Shown in pieces: positions 28,247 through 37,005 of a DNA stretch of 64,000 nt. The stretch is from contig NZ_CAJQYY010000006.1 of assembly GCF_907164575.1 (NCBI RefSeq), positions 140,134 to 204,133 of the forward strand, written 5' to 3'. Under the pieces are notes generated by a model, which saw nothing but the letters and a program-made list of their open reading frames with translations, did not search any database and was not told the DNA's origin. This DNA is from Paraburkholderia gardini. GTDB taxonomy: Bacteria; Pseudomonadota; Gammaproteobacteria; Burkholderiales; Burkholderiaceae. Position 1 is the first letter of the stretch; every line of letters begins with the position of its first letter. Both the position numbers and the translations under genes were made by a program.

Positions 28247-30289
28247 TTACACGCGCGAGCTGGGATACGAGCTCTTGATGTAGACGTGCAGGAACTTCCC
28301 CTTCGAATCCGAGGCCATGAAATCCTGATAGACCGATTCCGGTACGTTGTAGTACTGGTAAAGACCACCGCTTTTGAATTCGACTTCCAATGTCTCTGAC
28401 GCGGCCTCATAGCCCACAGACAAGACCGTGGACGAAGCTACCATTTCGCGTTCCATATCAGCAATCTCCCCAGGTTTGAGTTTTTCCCGCTTCAAGTGAG
28501 CCGCGGCCCATAATGGATTTTGGGCTCGCCACGATGCAGCAAGCCTGGTGTAGTCCTCACTGATACGAGAACCCTTCCAGCGTTTCGCAACTGCGGGATC
28601 TTCGCTCTGCGGACGATGCTCTTCATTCGGCAACGCGATGCGACAGCGTAACGGAAGACGTGCGGCTTCGCCTGTAATGATCGCTTCGCCAGTTCGCAAA
28701 ACGGGAAGGCTCTCGACAATGCCGGACAGGTTGTCCGGCAAAGCGCCCTGGACTTTACTGCGGTCTGCCGCGTTGGAAAGCCGCAAGGCAATGAATGTGC
28801 CGCACTGCGATAGGATCGTTTCGTCGACCTCGGAAGGACGTTGACTGACGATCATTGCACCAATACCGAACTTGCGTCCTTCCTTGACGATTCTCTGCAC
28901 GATGTCGCGCGCCGGACCACCGCCCTCCTTTGAGAGATAGCGATGCGCCTCTTCCATGACAACAAGCATGGGGCGGTGAATGCCGCCCTCGCTTTTTTCG
29001 CGCCCCCAGAATAAGCCCTCGTAGATGATCTTCAAGATGGCCGCGATCAATTGGGCGAGTACAGCACTCGGAATGCCGGAGAGGTCCAGAATGGTTATTG
29101 GCTTCCCATGGCCGAGCCAGGTACTTAGCAAATCCGGAAGGTCTTTCTCGGTACTGCCATCGATCTCAGGCTCCCACGCGCCTGGGTGCAACAGGAAGTC
29201 ATAGCGTCGATCAAGAAGACGCGACCGCATTTGATCCAAGGGCCGCCGGATGCTGAGCACGCCGATGTTGTTGATGAAGGGTGCCGTCGATCCCAAGCCG
29301 TTTGGCTTGTACTTCGGCGCCCTCAGTGTTTCCGCATCACCAGCTTCCATGAGCGCAGGCTTGGTCTTGGCCGAGTCCTCCCAGGTCTTGATCTCCGGGT
29401 CAACCAGTTCAAACCACAGCTTCTTCAGATTGAACGGAATGGGGCTGTCCGCCGTCATCGACGTGACGTCCAGCCCTGCGAATGACACTGCATTGGCGAG
29501 CGTCATCTTATATTCCAGAACCTTGTCCAGGATCTGACTCATGGCTTTGTCGTCGAGTTTCCCCATCAGGAAAGTCAACAGGTCAGCAGGATCAAGTGCC
29601 CAGAACGGGATGTGCAACGGTTCCTCGCCGTCACTGGGGTTGACCCGAAAGACCGTAGCGATGGATTGCAAGGCGCGGCTGTACTCACCATGGACGTCAA
29701 GCAGGAGAACGCTCGCGCTGGGGAACCCGCCCTGCTCATCTCCGGCGTCGCCCATGACGATCGACCGCAGCAGACTTGCCACCGTCGTCGATTTCCCTGC
29801 ACCCGTCGAACCAAGCACGGCACTGTGCCGTGTGACGAGTTTGTCGAGATCGATTCGGACTGAAATTCCTTCAGCGTTGGCCAAGCGGCCAATGACGACC
29901 TGGCCACCATCAGCCGAACCGTAAATCACAGCCAGATCTTCCTCGGTGACCAAGTGCACTTCATCGTTGACGCTGGGGTACTGGCTGATTCCGCGCTCGA
30001 AGGACGAGCCGACAATCTCACCAACCAATTGAATCGTCATCCACCGGTCGCCGCGATCATTGGGTTCGCGCACTGCCTCCGGCGTCGCGTTTGCACCGAC
30101 CTCGGCGACGATGCCGTACAGGTCGTGATACCCCTGTGGGATGCGCACGAAACTGCCGACCTGGCCTATGCGATAGCTCTTGCCCCCAATGATGGCGATG
30201 CCTGAAGCCACACTCGGCGATTGACGGATACTCACCGTCGCGCCTGTCACGGCGCCAACGTATCCCAATAGCGTCGGCTTCGAGTTCAT
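28247..30289 (-). CDS. HerA/DUF87-type ATPase with C-terminal KTSC-like domain (SIR2-HerA system)
   Basis: A 680-residue protein. Residues 1-145 form a HerA-type barrel (HAS domain), followed by an FtsK/HerA ATPase core with Walker A GSTGAGKSTT (160-169) and Walker B MLVVMEEAHRYL (near 445). The last 60 residues (from about 620) match a KTSC domain pattern: SVGYEAASETLEVEFKSGG, then YYNVPESVYQ and the terminal SSYPSSRV. With the SIR2 protein encoded immediately upstream (four-base overlap) it forms a SIR2-HerA defence pair. Confidence 0.88.
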   Translation of the reverse strand: MNSKPTLLGYVGAVTGATVSIRQSPSVASGIAIIGGKSYRIGQVGSFVRIPQGYHDLYGIVAEVGANATPEAVREPNDRGDRWMTIQLVGEIVGSSFERGISQYPSVNDEVHLVTEEDLAVIYGSADGGQVVIGRLANAEGISVRIDLDKLVTRHSAVLGSTGAGKSTTVASLLRSIVMGDAGDEQGGFPSASVLLLDVHGEYSRALQSIATVFRVNPSDGEEPLHIPFWALDPADLLTFLMGKLDDKAMSQILDKVLEYKMTLANAVSFAGLDVTSMTADSPIPFNLKKLWFELVDPEIKTWEDSAKTKPALMEAGDAETLRAPKYKPNGLGSTAPFINNIGVLSIRRPLDQMRSRLLDRRYDFLLHPGAWEPEIDGSTEKDLPDLLSTWLGHGKPITILDLSGIPSAVLAQLIAAILKIIYEGLFWGREKSEGGIHRPMLVVMEEAHRYLSKEGGGPARDIVQRIVKEGRKFGIGAMIVSQRPSEVDETILSQCGTFIALRLSNAADRSKVQGALPDNLSGIVESLPVLRTGEAIITGEAARLPLRCRIALPNEEHRPQSEDPAVAKRWKGSRISEDYTRLAASWRAQNPLWAAAHLKREKLKPGEIADMEREMVASSTVLSVGYEAASETLEVEFKSGGLYQYYNVPESVYQDFMASDSKGKFLHVYIKSSYPSSRV

Positions 30290-31539
30290 GCCGGGCCGGC
30301 GGTGGAGCCCGCTGCAGGCAATGGCCCGTCGCCTCGCGGAGCAGGTTCGACAGCTGCGGCCACGGGGTCTACTACCGGTGCAGCGGGAGGAAAATGCTGC
30401 GCAGCGCGCGAGGACGCGAAGAACCGCGCGAGCCGATCAAAGCGCCCGAGTTGAAATTGCGCGGCCCCGCTCTTCTCGTCGATGGCCCAGTAGGTGGCTC
30501 GAATCGCACCCCAATCGCGTGTCGGCATGTCACCCGGCATCCACGGAGCGGCGATGCCGTTGATCATGGCTTTATCCGGGGAATACAAACTCATGTTGGC
30601 GCGGCGCCCCGCGATGTCGCAGGCATAGACTTCCTGGTCAAGCGGCTTGAATTGAAACGCGAACACGCTGGCCGAAGGATTGGCCGCCAGGCATTCATCG
30701 ATTCGTGCGGAGATGTGCGCATCGGCAAAGGAAAACCCAGTGGCGATCAGCAGCGTGTCGGGTGTCATCAGGAATGCTCGCAGCCTGTCGAAGAGTGCGG
30801 CATACGGCGCCTTCTGCGTCTGGTCGTACTTGAGGTGTTCTGGGAACACCAGATGCGTCGCGTCGGCTCGCCCGGTGCGGATCACCTCACCCCTTGCATT
30901 GGCTGCCCAACCGAGCGAACCATGCAGTTTCCACAAGCGCGTCCAGCGTGCTGGCAAATCATTGCTAGCAACCGAAGAGGGGTCGAAGAATGGCTCACTG
31001 GCACCGCTAAAACCGTCGAAGAATGGGACGCGCGTGCGTTCCAACGCTTGCTCAAACAGCAGGTCGTAGTTGGTGGTGAAAATTTCAACTGGGTGTTCGC
31101 GACCTGTACCACTGATCCACGTCACAAACTCGGTGTATGGCGAAGGGCCCTCGTGAAGGGGCCTGTTGACGATGGCGCCGATCTGCTCGCAGATCGCCTC
31201 GCTCAGCTGCTTGTACCCCTCCCCATCCAGGTCATGAACCTTCGTCTTTCCGATGACGCCAGCCAGACTACGCACGCGCGACAGGATCGTTTCGATGTTG
31301 GGAGTATCGAGTTCAGCCCGCACGGAATCCAAGGTTTTGCCGTAGTCGGGTTTCAAAACCTCCATCACCATATTGGTGAGGCCCGCCACAGCAGGAATCA
31401 AAGGCTTGTCGCTGCCGGGAGGGAAGATGCCGGCCGGCGCGCCGGCGCCGACCAGAAGGCCGATCCGCTTACGTCCCTGTGCAATGATCTGCCGCAGACT
31501 CGCCATGTACTGGTCTGGATTGTGGACACTGACCGTCAT
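30286..31539 (-). CDS. SIR2-domain NADase-type defence effector
   Basis: A 417-residue protein with an N-terminal SIR2 domain: NAD-binding GAGAPAGIFPPG (31-42), FTTNYDLLFEQALER (about 150-165) and the catalytic-region KLHGSLGW (about 215). The C-terminal 50 residues are Ala/Pro-rich. In SIR2-HerA systems the SIR2 protein depletes NAD on infection, in a complex with the HerA ATPase. The start at 31539 is chosen because AGGGGAAG stands nine bases before it; an upstream ATG at 31578 lacks a binding site. Confidence 0.87.
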   Translation of the reverse strand: MTVSVHNPDQYMASLRQIIAQGRKRIGLLVGAGAPAGIFPPGSDKPLIPAVAGLTNMVMEVLKPDYGKTLDSVRAELDTPNIETILSRVRSLAGVIGKTKVHDLDGEGYKQLSEAICEQIGAIVNRPLHEGPSPYTEFVTWISGTGREHPVEIFTTNYDLLFEQALERTRVPFFDGFSGASEPFFDPSSVASNDLPARWTRLWKLHGSLGWAANARGEVIRTGRADATHLVFPEHLKYDQTQKAPYAALFDRLRAFLMTPDTLLIATGFSFADAHISARIDECLAANPSASVFAFQFKPLDQEVYACDIAGRRANMSLYSPDKAMINGIAAPWMPGDMPTRDWGAIRATYWAIDEKSGAAQFQLGRFDRLARFFASSRAAQHFPPAAPVVDPVAAAVEPAPRGDGPLPAAGSTAGPA

Positions 31540-32090
31540 CGGGTACTTCCCCTGTTTTTTGAACAGCTTAGGAGGCATTTCGCTGTTTCAGTTCTTATTA
31601 TCACATTTTCGAAGACTAACGATTTTCATGGAACCCGGACTTCACGCTGAATCCTCAATCCCCATCATGAACGCTTCCGGCAGGCGTGGAGTATCGGCTG
31701 ACGCCGCTCTGGCAATCCGTGCTCGATCCGCTTACAAACCTGATGAATTGGTCAACTCGGCAGTACGCCGAGATCAGCGCTGTGCGGGCGCGCTACACGC
31801 TGTTGCATCCCAGTTTGTATGCGTGATAGTTGCCCGCATGAAGCAATACTTGCTAATCGCGCCAATGCAACGATGTCATCGACCCTTCCATACAACTCAT
31901 TCGCTTTAGCCGCGAGACGCTGACGGAATCGTCGCGGCGGCCGGCTACGGGTAACTTTATTCGACCGAAAGCCCAGGCCACTTTCAAAGATGCAACGACA
32001 TTCCCGAGCCACACAGAGTCGCAGTGATGTTTTGCCCTATGCGTCGTTCAATAAGTGACCTTTAAGGCATTAAGCTGAAACATCAGCATT
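31540..32090. other. Intergenic region between defence genes and ICE end
   Basis: About 550 bp upstream of sir2. AT-rich stretches near 31,590-31,625 could carry the sir2-herA-qat promoter. Short ORFs here are discontinuous and have no recognisable domains. No tRNA or integrase fragment was found. Its right edge touches the TTTTTCAT motif taken as the ICE end. Confidence 0.45.
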
Positions 32091-32098
32091 TTTTTCAT
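32091..32098. other. Candidate ICE attachment repeat TTTTTCAT
   Basis: TTTTTCAT lies within a run of seven T and overlaps the stop codon of the final transfer-module gene (stop at 32095-32097). Tn4371-type elements are reported to insert at TTTTTCAT-like octamers and carry one at each end. The position at the exact end of the backbone supports this being the element boundary. The second copy is not in the window. Confidence 0.55.
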
Positions 32099-32358
32099 TC
32101 TGACGAGAAATCCGTGGGAGAAGAACTTCGGCTGCGATCTACCCTGCCCTGTCGGAAGCCCCGATCCCGGGCCATAAACGCTTCCAGCATATGTGGAATC
32201 AGCGCCACAGCATTGGCCGTCTCGCCATAGATTTGCGCATGCAGCGCTGCGTAACATTCCAGTTCGGCCTTGAGTTTCGCGGTGCAGGCGAAGGTAATCT
32301 TTACGCTCTCGTTTTTTGGCAACGGCCCTAGTCGTAACTTTCTCCTGGATACGCTCAT
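32095..32358 (-). CDS. DUF2274 protein of the conjugation operon
   Basis: An 87-residue basic protein starting MSVSRRKLRLGPLPKNES, with the VKITFACTAKLKAELECYAALH segment (about 19-40) typical of DUF2274. Such genes routinely follow trbI in Tn4371-like elements; the fold suggests a ribbon-helix-helix-like DNA binder, but its role is unknown. It overlaps trbI by four bases. The C-terminal Ser/Arg-rich tail runs into the TTTTTCAT motif, so the end of the protein may depend on the insertion site. Confidence 0.85.
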   Translation of the reverse strand: MSVSRRKLRLGPLPKNESVKITFACTAKLKAELECYAALHAQIYGETANAVALIPHMLEAFMARDRGFRQGRVDRSRSSSPTDFSSE

Positions 32359-33647
32359 GGCATTAACCCTCGCTGGACAAAGAGCGGCTGGTACAGCCGC
32401 AGCACCATATCCTTGTTCACCATCACGTTGACTTGAAACCCCGGCCGTACCGTCAGCGTCGGCTGGATACTCAAGTCGCGGCGTGTGATTTCCTGACCGA
32501 CCTGATTGGCCGTGTCCTGCGAGCTGTCGCGCAGCGCGATCACCGTATTACCGTTGGCGCTGCCCTGATTCGAGACGGCCAACTCGGAACCGACGCCGAG
32601 CATCGTGGACAGCACAGCACCCGTCAGAATGCGGCCCCAATGCCAGTCCACGCCATCCTCCAGGCCGGCATAACCGGCTGGGTCGATGCCGGGCAACTTG
32701 TCGAGCGCGATCGACGAGGTATCCGGCAATACCAGCCGCAACCAGACCAGCAGCACCCGCTGCTGCCCGAAGGCAACCTGACTGTCATAGCGCCCGATCA
32801 GGCGCGAACCCTGCGGAATCAGCAGGTAGTGGCCAGTCGCGGTGTCGTACACGGGCTGCGTCACCTCGGCAATGATCTGCCCCGGCAGGTCGGAATTGAT
32901 GCCCGTCACCAGCGCGGCCGGAATGATCGTGCCCGCCATCACCGTGTATGGCGAGGCCGGTGCCTGCAAGCTGCCGGTATTGCTGGTCGCAGCGTCGCCG
33001 CCCTTGGCCATGAACGCTTCCTTCTGGTCCTGCCGATTCTGGATCGCCGTCGGATCGTTGGGTTGTGCGGCCGTGGATGCCGGCCCGGCCCCCATCGGAT
33101 TGAAGGCGCCGGCCGCCGCATTGGCCGCGGACATGGTGCCCGCAGACGCGGTGGCTGCATCAGGCTTGCCGGTATCGCTGCCGGTGTGGAAGAACACCGC
33201 AGAGCGGGCAATCTCGTCGGCCTGGCGCTGCCGGTCGATGTTCTCGGCCGATGGCCCCGGATTGACGTTGCCACTTGGTAGCGGTGGCATCGCCGACGCT
33301 GCACCCCAGTCGCCGGGCAACGGCGGCCCGAGCTGCGGCACGCTGGCCGGCGCCGCCGGAGCGGGTTTCGCCGGCAGCTTCGAGTAGTCGGACGGCAACT
33401 GGTCGAGATCGTCGGCTTTGGCGACCCGATCGACGTTGTAGAGGTTGGTCTGATCGCCCGAACCGCGCCGGCCCTTCGATTGCAGCGCCCACATCGACAC
33501 GCCGGCCACGGCCACCGCGAGCAGCGTGGCGGAGACGGCCAGCGTTCGACGGTTGAGCCGTGTTACCGCACGCGGTGCCGCGCGCAACGCAACGCCCTCG
33601 GGAGCGACCTTCGGAGCGGGCTGGGCTTCGTGGTCAGTCGTGCCCAT
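32355..33647 (-). CDS. trbI: TrbI/VirB10-type conjugation protein
   Basis: A 430-residue inner-to-outer membrane bridge of the mating channel. It has one transmembrane helix (about 34-52: TLAVSATLLAVAVAGVSMWA), a Pro/Ala-rich periplasmic linker (55-200) and the conserved VirB10 beta-barrel region with AGTIIPAALVTGINSDLPGQ and LLIPQGSRLIGRYDS. The ORF extends to 33773, but MGTTDHEA at 33647 gives family length and overlaps trbG by 14 bases. Confidence 0.94.
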   Translation of the reverse strand: MGTTDHEAQPAPKVAPEGVALRAAPRAVTRLNRRTLAVSATLLAVAVAGVSMWALQSKGRRGSGDQTNLYNVDRVAKADDLDQLPSDYSKLPAKPAPAAPASVPQLGPPLPGDWGAASAMPPLPSGNVNPGPSAENIDRQRQADEIARSAVFFHTGSDTGKPDAATASAGTMSAANAAAGAFNPMGAGPASTAAQPNDPTAIQNRQDQKEAFMAKGGDAATSNTGSLQAPASPYTVMAGTIIPAALVTGINSDLPGQIIAEVTQPVYDTATGHYLLIPQGSRLIGRYDSQVAFGQQRVLLVWLRLVLPDTSSIALDKLPGIDPAGYAGLEDGVDWHWGRILTGAVLSTMLGVGSELAVSNQGSANGNTVIALRDSSQDTANQVGQEITRRDLSIQPTLTVRPGFQVNVMVNKDMVLRLYQPLFVQRGLMP

Positions 33648-34647
33648 GACCAGCTCCCGCAGCGACGCCATCGGTACGCTCGATGCGTACCACGGCCGCC
33701 CTACTCCCATCCTTGCCGCCCAGGCGCAGCTCCGCTGCGCCAAACAGACGATCCACGATGTCGTAAGGGGCATGGAAACGGTAGTTCACCAGCTCGCCCT
33801 TGCCATCCGGCCCGACCACGAACAGCGGCGGCAATTCGCCCTGTGCGATCCCCGCCGGAAACTGGATATAGACATGCTGCCCGTCATCGAACGCGCGCAC
33901 GGGCTTCCACGGCGGGCTGTCGCCCGTGATCGCATAGCGGAAATGCAACTGGTCGAGTGACAGACCATCGGCCGCAGGCGCGACCGCATCGGCGGCCTGC
34001 GCCTGGGCCTGCAAGGCCAGCATCTGGTCCTTTGGATACTCCCACGATACTGAGGCCATCCACGCCTTCACCGTGGACGTGAGTTCAAGCAGATAGGTGC
34101 GCCGGTTCGTGGTGATGACAAGGTTCGTCATGATCCCCGCGCGCACCGGCTTGACCATCACGGCCACGCGCCGGCTCGTGCCGCTGCCGCTCGCGGTATC
34201 GCCCACGATCCATTGCACGGTATCGCCGGCGGCGACGGTCACCAGTTCCTCCCCCGACTGCAAACTGATGACCGTCACGCGGCCGGGGCTGGTATAGACC
34301 TGATACAGCGCGCCATCGGAGAACGGCCAGACCTGGATCGCGTTGATGTAGCCGTCGCGCGTCGGCACCACGCTCGCGTCGGCATTGGCCTGCTCGACGC
34401 GCGCTTTCGCATCGGCCAGCTCAGGGGCTGGCTTTGCATCTGCGGGAGGCAGCGGCTTCATCTGATCCGGCAATGGCAAGGGCTTCGGCACTTCCACGAC
34501 CGCAACCGGCTTGGGCGGCTCAGGCAATGGCTGCGCCTTGACCGATTCGTCCAGCGAGATCGCCGGCGGTGGTTTGCCTTGCGTGGCGCACCCGGCAACG
34601 CTGCCCAGCAAGACGAGGAAGGCAATGGCAGTGATCGACGGTTTCAT
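33634..34647 (-). CDS. trbG: TrbG/VirB9-type conjugation protein
   Basis: A 337-residue periplasmic/outer-membrane channel component. It starts with a lipoprotein-like signal ending in VAGC (lipobox, Cys20). A Pro-rich stretch (20-75) precedes the VirB9 domain with QVWPFSDGALYQVYTSPGRV and the C-terminal VYIQFPAGIAQGELP and NYRFHAPYDIVDRLF segments. Overlaps trbF by four bases. Partner of TrbI and TrbF. Confidence 0.94.
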   Translation of the reverse strand: MKPSITAIAFLVLLGSVAGCATQGKPPPAISLDESVKAQPLPEPPKPVAVVEVPKPLPLPDQMKPLPPADAKPAPELADAKARVEQANADASVVPTRDGYINAIQVWPFSDGALYQVYTSPGRVTVISLQSGEELVTVAAGDTVQWIVGDTASGSGTSRRVAVMVKPVRAGIMTNLVITTNRRTYLLELTSTVKAWMASVSWEYPKDQMLALQAQAQAADAVAPAADGLSLDQLHFRYAITGDSPPWKPVRAFDDGQHVYIQFPAGIAQGELPPLFVVGPDGKGELVNYRFHAPYDIVDRLFGAAELRLGGKDGSRAAVVRIERTDGVAAGAGHGHD

Positions 34648-35351
34648 GGCTTCTTCGCTCCTTCCGGCGCGTCCAGGTCACGACTCCAGGACAGCCCGTT
34701 GATATAGATACCGAGGGGATTACGGCGCACCTGCTGTTCGGTGCGCGGCGTCTGCATGACGAGAGTGAGCATCGCCGTCCATTGCTCGGTGCCGGTCGGC
34801 GTGCCGTCGTTGAAGTGCTGTTCGGTCCAGCGCACCTGGAACGAGGTGTCGCTGACGCGCACCACGCTCGTCACTTCCACCGATATGGAGTCCTGCCCGA
34901 CATGAGCGAACGGATCGTGGGCACGCGCGTAATCGTTCAGCGTCGCCGCGCCTCGGTCGGTGGTGTAGCCGTAGGCTTCAAGCCAGTTCTGCCGTACCAC
35001 CACCGGGTCGATCGACAGCGAACGCACGTCGGTCACGAAGCGCGCCAGGTGGTACGCGATCTGTGCATCGGTTGGCCGGTACGGTGTCGTAGCTGCCCCG
35101 ACCGCGCGGACCTGCCCGGCGTGATCGACCTCGACCACGTAGGGCGTGACGCGCGACTGGCCGGACTGCCAGACAAGGCCCGCAGCCATCAGCAGCGCAA
35201 GGCCCAGGCAGCCGAAGGCCATCAACCGCCAGTTCTTCGCCTGCACGCGCGCGCTGCCGAGGCGTTCATCCCATACCTGCGCGGCGGCCTGATAAGGCGT
35301 GGCGGGCGCAGGTGATTCGCTGTAGCGCACGCCGGGTCGTGTGAAGCGCAT
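34644..35351 (-). CDS. trbF: TrbF/VirB8-type conjugation protein
   Basis: A 235-residue inner-membrane assembly factor. It has a short cytoplasmic N-terminus with the RxQAKNWRL region, one transmembrane helix (about 45-63) and a periplasmic NTF2-like domain containing the AYHLARFVTDVRSLSIDP and VRWTEQHFNDG segments. Lies 12 bp after trbL. Family length. Confidence 0.93.
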   Translation of the reverse strand: MRFTRPGVRYSESPAPATPYQAAAQVWDERLGSARVQAKNWRLMAFGCLGLALLMAAGLVWQSGQSRVTPYVVEVDHAGQVRAVGAATTPYRPTDAQIAYHLARFVTDVRSLSIDPVVVRQNWLEAYGYTTDRGAATLNDYARAHDPFAHVGQDSISVEVTSVVRVSDTSFQVRWTEQHFNDGTPTGTEQWTAMLTLVMQTPRTEQQVRRNPLGIYINGLSWSRDLDAPEGAKKP

Positions 35352-35363
35352 GGCTCGCCTCCC

Positions 35364-36713
35364 TTACTCGTTCGAGGAATCGTTGAGATCCGGCGCGGCC
35401 CCGCCGCCGCCGTGGTCGGCCGAGCGCACGACATGCGCGGCCGTCGAAGCGCCATGCGCGGCGCGCTGGCGGCGTTGCAGGCGTTGCGCCCAGTCGGGCG
35501 GTTTGTCGGTGGATGCTTGCGATGCGTTATCGGTGGTCGCCGATGGTATGGATGTTTCGCCGGCGTTTCCGTGCGAGGCGGATGGCGCGCTCGCGCCGAC
35601 GGCCGATACCGCGCGATCACGCGCAGCGCGAGCACCGGCTGCAACCCGCTCGCCGGCGGCCTGTGCGCCGCTGTGCGCGACGTTGGCCACACCGGCACCG
35701 AAAGCACGCGCGCCAGTCGCGCCCGATGCAGTCGCACCGGCGCGATAAGCCGACGCGGCGCCGCTGGCCGCGCGTGCGGTCCCGACTGCGCCGCGCGCTG
35801 CAAGTCGTGCGCCGGCGGCGACTGCCGCGCCACCCGTCGCCACGGCCGCACCACCGGCAACGGCAAGGCCCGCGACACCTAGCGCCGTACCGGCGGCCGC
35901 TCCGGCGCCGAGCTGCGGTGCACCGGATACCAGGCCGGTCGCAATGCCCGGCCCGAAGATGCCAAGTCCCAGCATCGTCAGCGAGGCCAGCATGATGGCG
36001 AGCGCGTGGTTCAGCGACGGATCGGCACCGGCCGGCGTCTGGAACTGACTGAAGATCGTCGAGCCAATGCCGACGATGACGGCGAGCACCAGTACCTTCA
36101 CGCCCGACGACACCACGTTGCCCAGCACCTTCTCGGCAAGAAACGCGGTCTTGTTCCAGAGCGCGAACGGGACCAGTACGAAGCCCGCGAGTGTGGTTAG
36201 CTTGAACTCGATCAGCGTCACAAAAAGCTGCACGGCCAGGATGAAGAAGCTGATGACCACGACGACCCAGGCGAGCAGCAGGATCACGATCATGTCGATG
36301 TTGCTGAAGACCGCGGTGATGCCGTTGGACATCGTGCCGACCTGTTGCAGAATCGGCTGTCCGGCCTGGACGCCAATCGCGGCCAGGCGTCCGGGTTGCA
36401 GGAAATTGCCGATGCTGATCGACGAGCCGGACGCGAGCAGGCCGAGGCCCACGAACGAGCGGAAGACGATGCCCGCGAGCGTGTTGAAGTTGCCGATGAT
36501 GTAGGCGAACGCGCCGACGTAGAGCGTCTTGCGGATCAGCTTCGCCAGCACTTCCTCGCCACCCATCGCCCAGAACAGGCCGGCGAGCGTCATGTCGATC
36601 ACGATCAGCGTGGCCGAGAGATAGGCGACTTCGCCGTGCAGCAGACCAAAGCCTGAGTCGATGTACTGCGAGAAGACGGCCAGGAACTGGTCGATGACGG
36701 AAAGATCATTCAT
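35364..36713 (-). CDS. trbL: TrbL/VirB6-type conjugation protein
   Basis: A 449-residue polytopic inner-membrane protein beginning MNDLSVIDQFLAVFSQYI. It has about six hydrophobic helices up to residue 300, then a long Ala/Gly/Arg-rich low-complexity tail (about 300-449), normal for TrbL. The start at 36713 overlaps the stop of the lipoprotein gene by four bases; the in-frame extension to 36842 is not needed. Confidence 0.93.
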   Translation of the reverse strand: MNDLSVIDQFLAVFSQYIDSGFGLLHGEVAYLSATLIVIDMTLAGLFWAMGGEEVLAKLIRKTLYVGAFAYIIGNFNTLAGIVFRSFVGLGLLASGSSISIGNFLQPGRLAAIGVQAGQPILQQVGTMSNGITAVFSNIDMIVILLLAWVVVVISFFILAVQLFVTLIEFKLTTLAGFVLVPFALWNKTAFLAEKVLGNVVSSGVKVLVLAVIVGIGSTIFSQFQTPAGADPSLNHALAIMLASLTMLGLGIFGPGIATGLVSGAPQLGAGAAAGTALGVAGLAVAGGAAVATGGAAVAAGARLAARGAVGTARAASGAASAYRAGATASGATGARAFGAGVANVAHSGAQAAGERVAAGARAARDRAVSAVGASAPSASHGNAGETSIPSATTDNASQASTDKPPDWAQRLQRRQRAAHGASTAAHVVRSADHGGGGAAPDLNDSSNE

Positions 36714-37000
36714 GGCCGATCTCCTTGCGACGCCTCGAAGCTCGCCGGAATCGGCGGCAACTCGGCGAGCGTCTGGTATTCGTTGGCGCCGCCCAGTTCG
36801 AGGAAGAAACGCCGCGCATACGCCGCGTCCACCAGGCCGCATGTGGCGTTGTCCATGTGGGGGTGTGCAACGGCACAGCGATGGCGCAGTGCGTAAAGCC
36901 GCTGCGGATCATGTGCGAGTGCATCGGCCGTCAACGCCGGCTCATGCCGACCGCAAGCGGTCAGCATGGCGATGATGGACAGGACCAGTGCGCGGCGCAT
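36710..37000 (-). CDS. Entry-exclusion lipoprotein, TrbK-alt type
   Basis: A 96-residue lipoprotein with a signal peptide ending LTAC (Cys16 is the lipidated residue). Two further cysteines lie in HRCAVAHPHMDNATCG. Its position between trbJ and trbL is that of trbK, whose product blocks transfer into cells already carrying the element. The pattern ACGRHEP...LAHDPQRL...C...C is shared with the lipoprotein at 44497-44742, so the element encodes two related exclusion proteins. Confidence 0.85.
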   Translation of the reverse strand: MRRALVLSIIAMLTACGRHEPALTADALAHDPQRLYALRHRCAVAHPHMDNATCGLVDAAYARRFFLELGGANEYQTLAELPPIPASFEASQGDRP

Positions 37001-37005
37001 GGCCG

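Noticed and set aside
31620..31632. Second TTTTCAT near the sir2 gene as the ICE end
   Set aside because: Only four T and not at the end of a backbone gene; the octamer at 32091 is a better match.
30394..31650. 418-codon plus-strand ORF
   Set aside because: Antisense to the SIR2 gene, whose NAD-binding motifs are clear.
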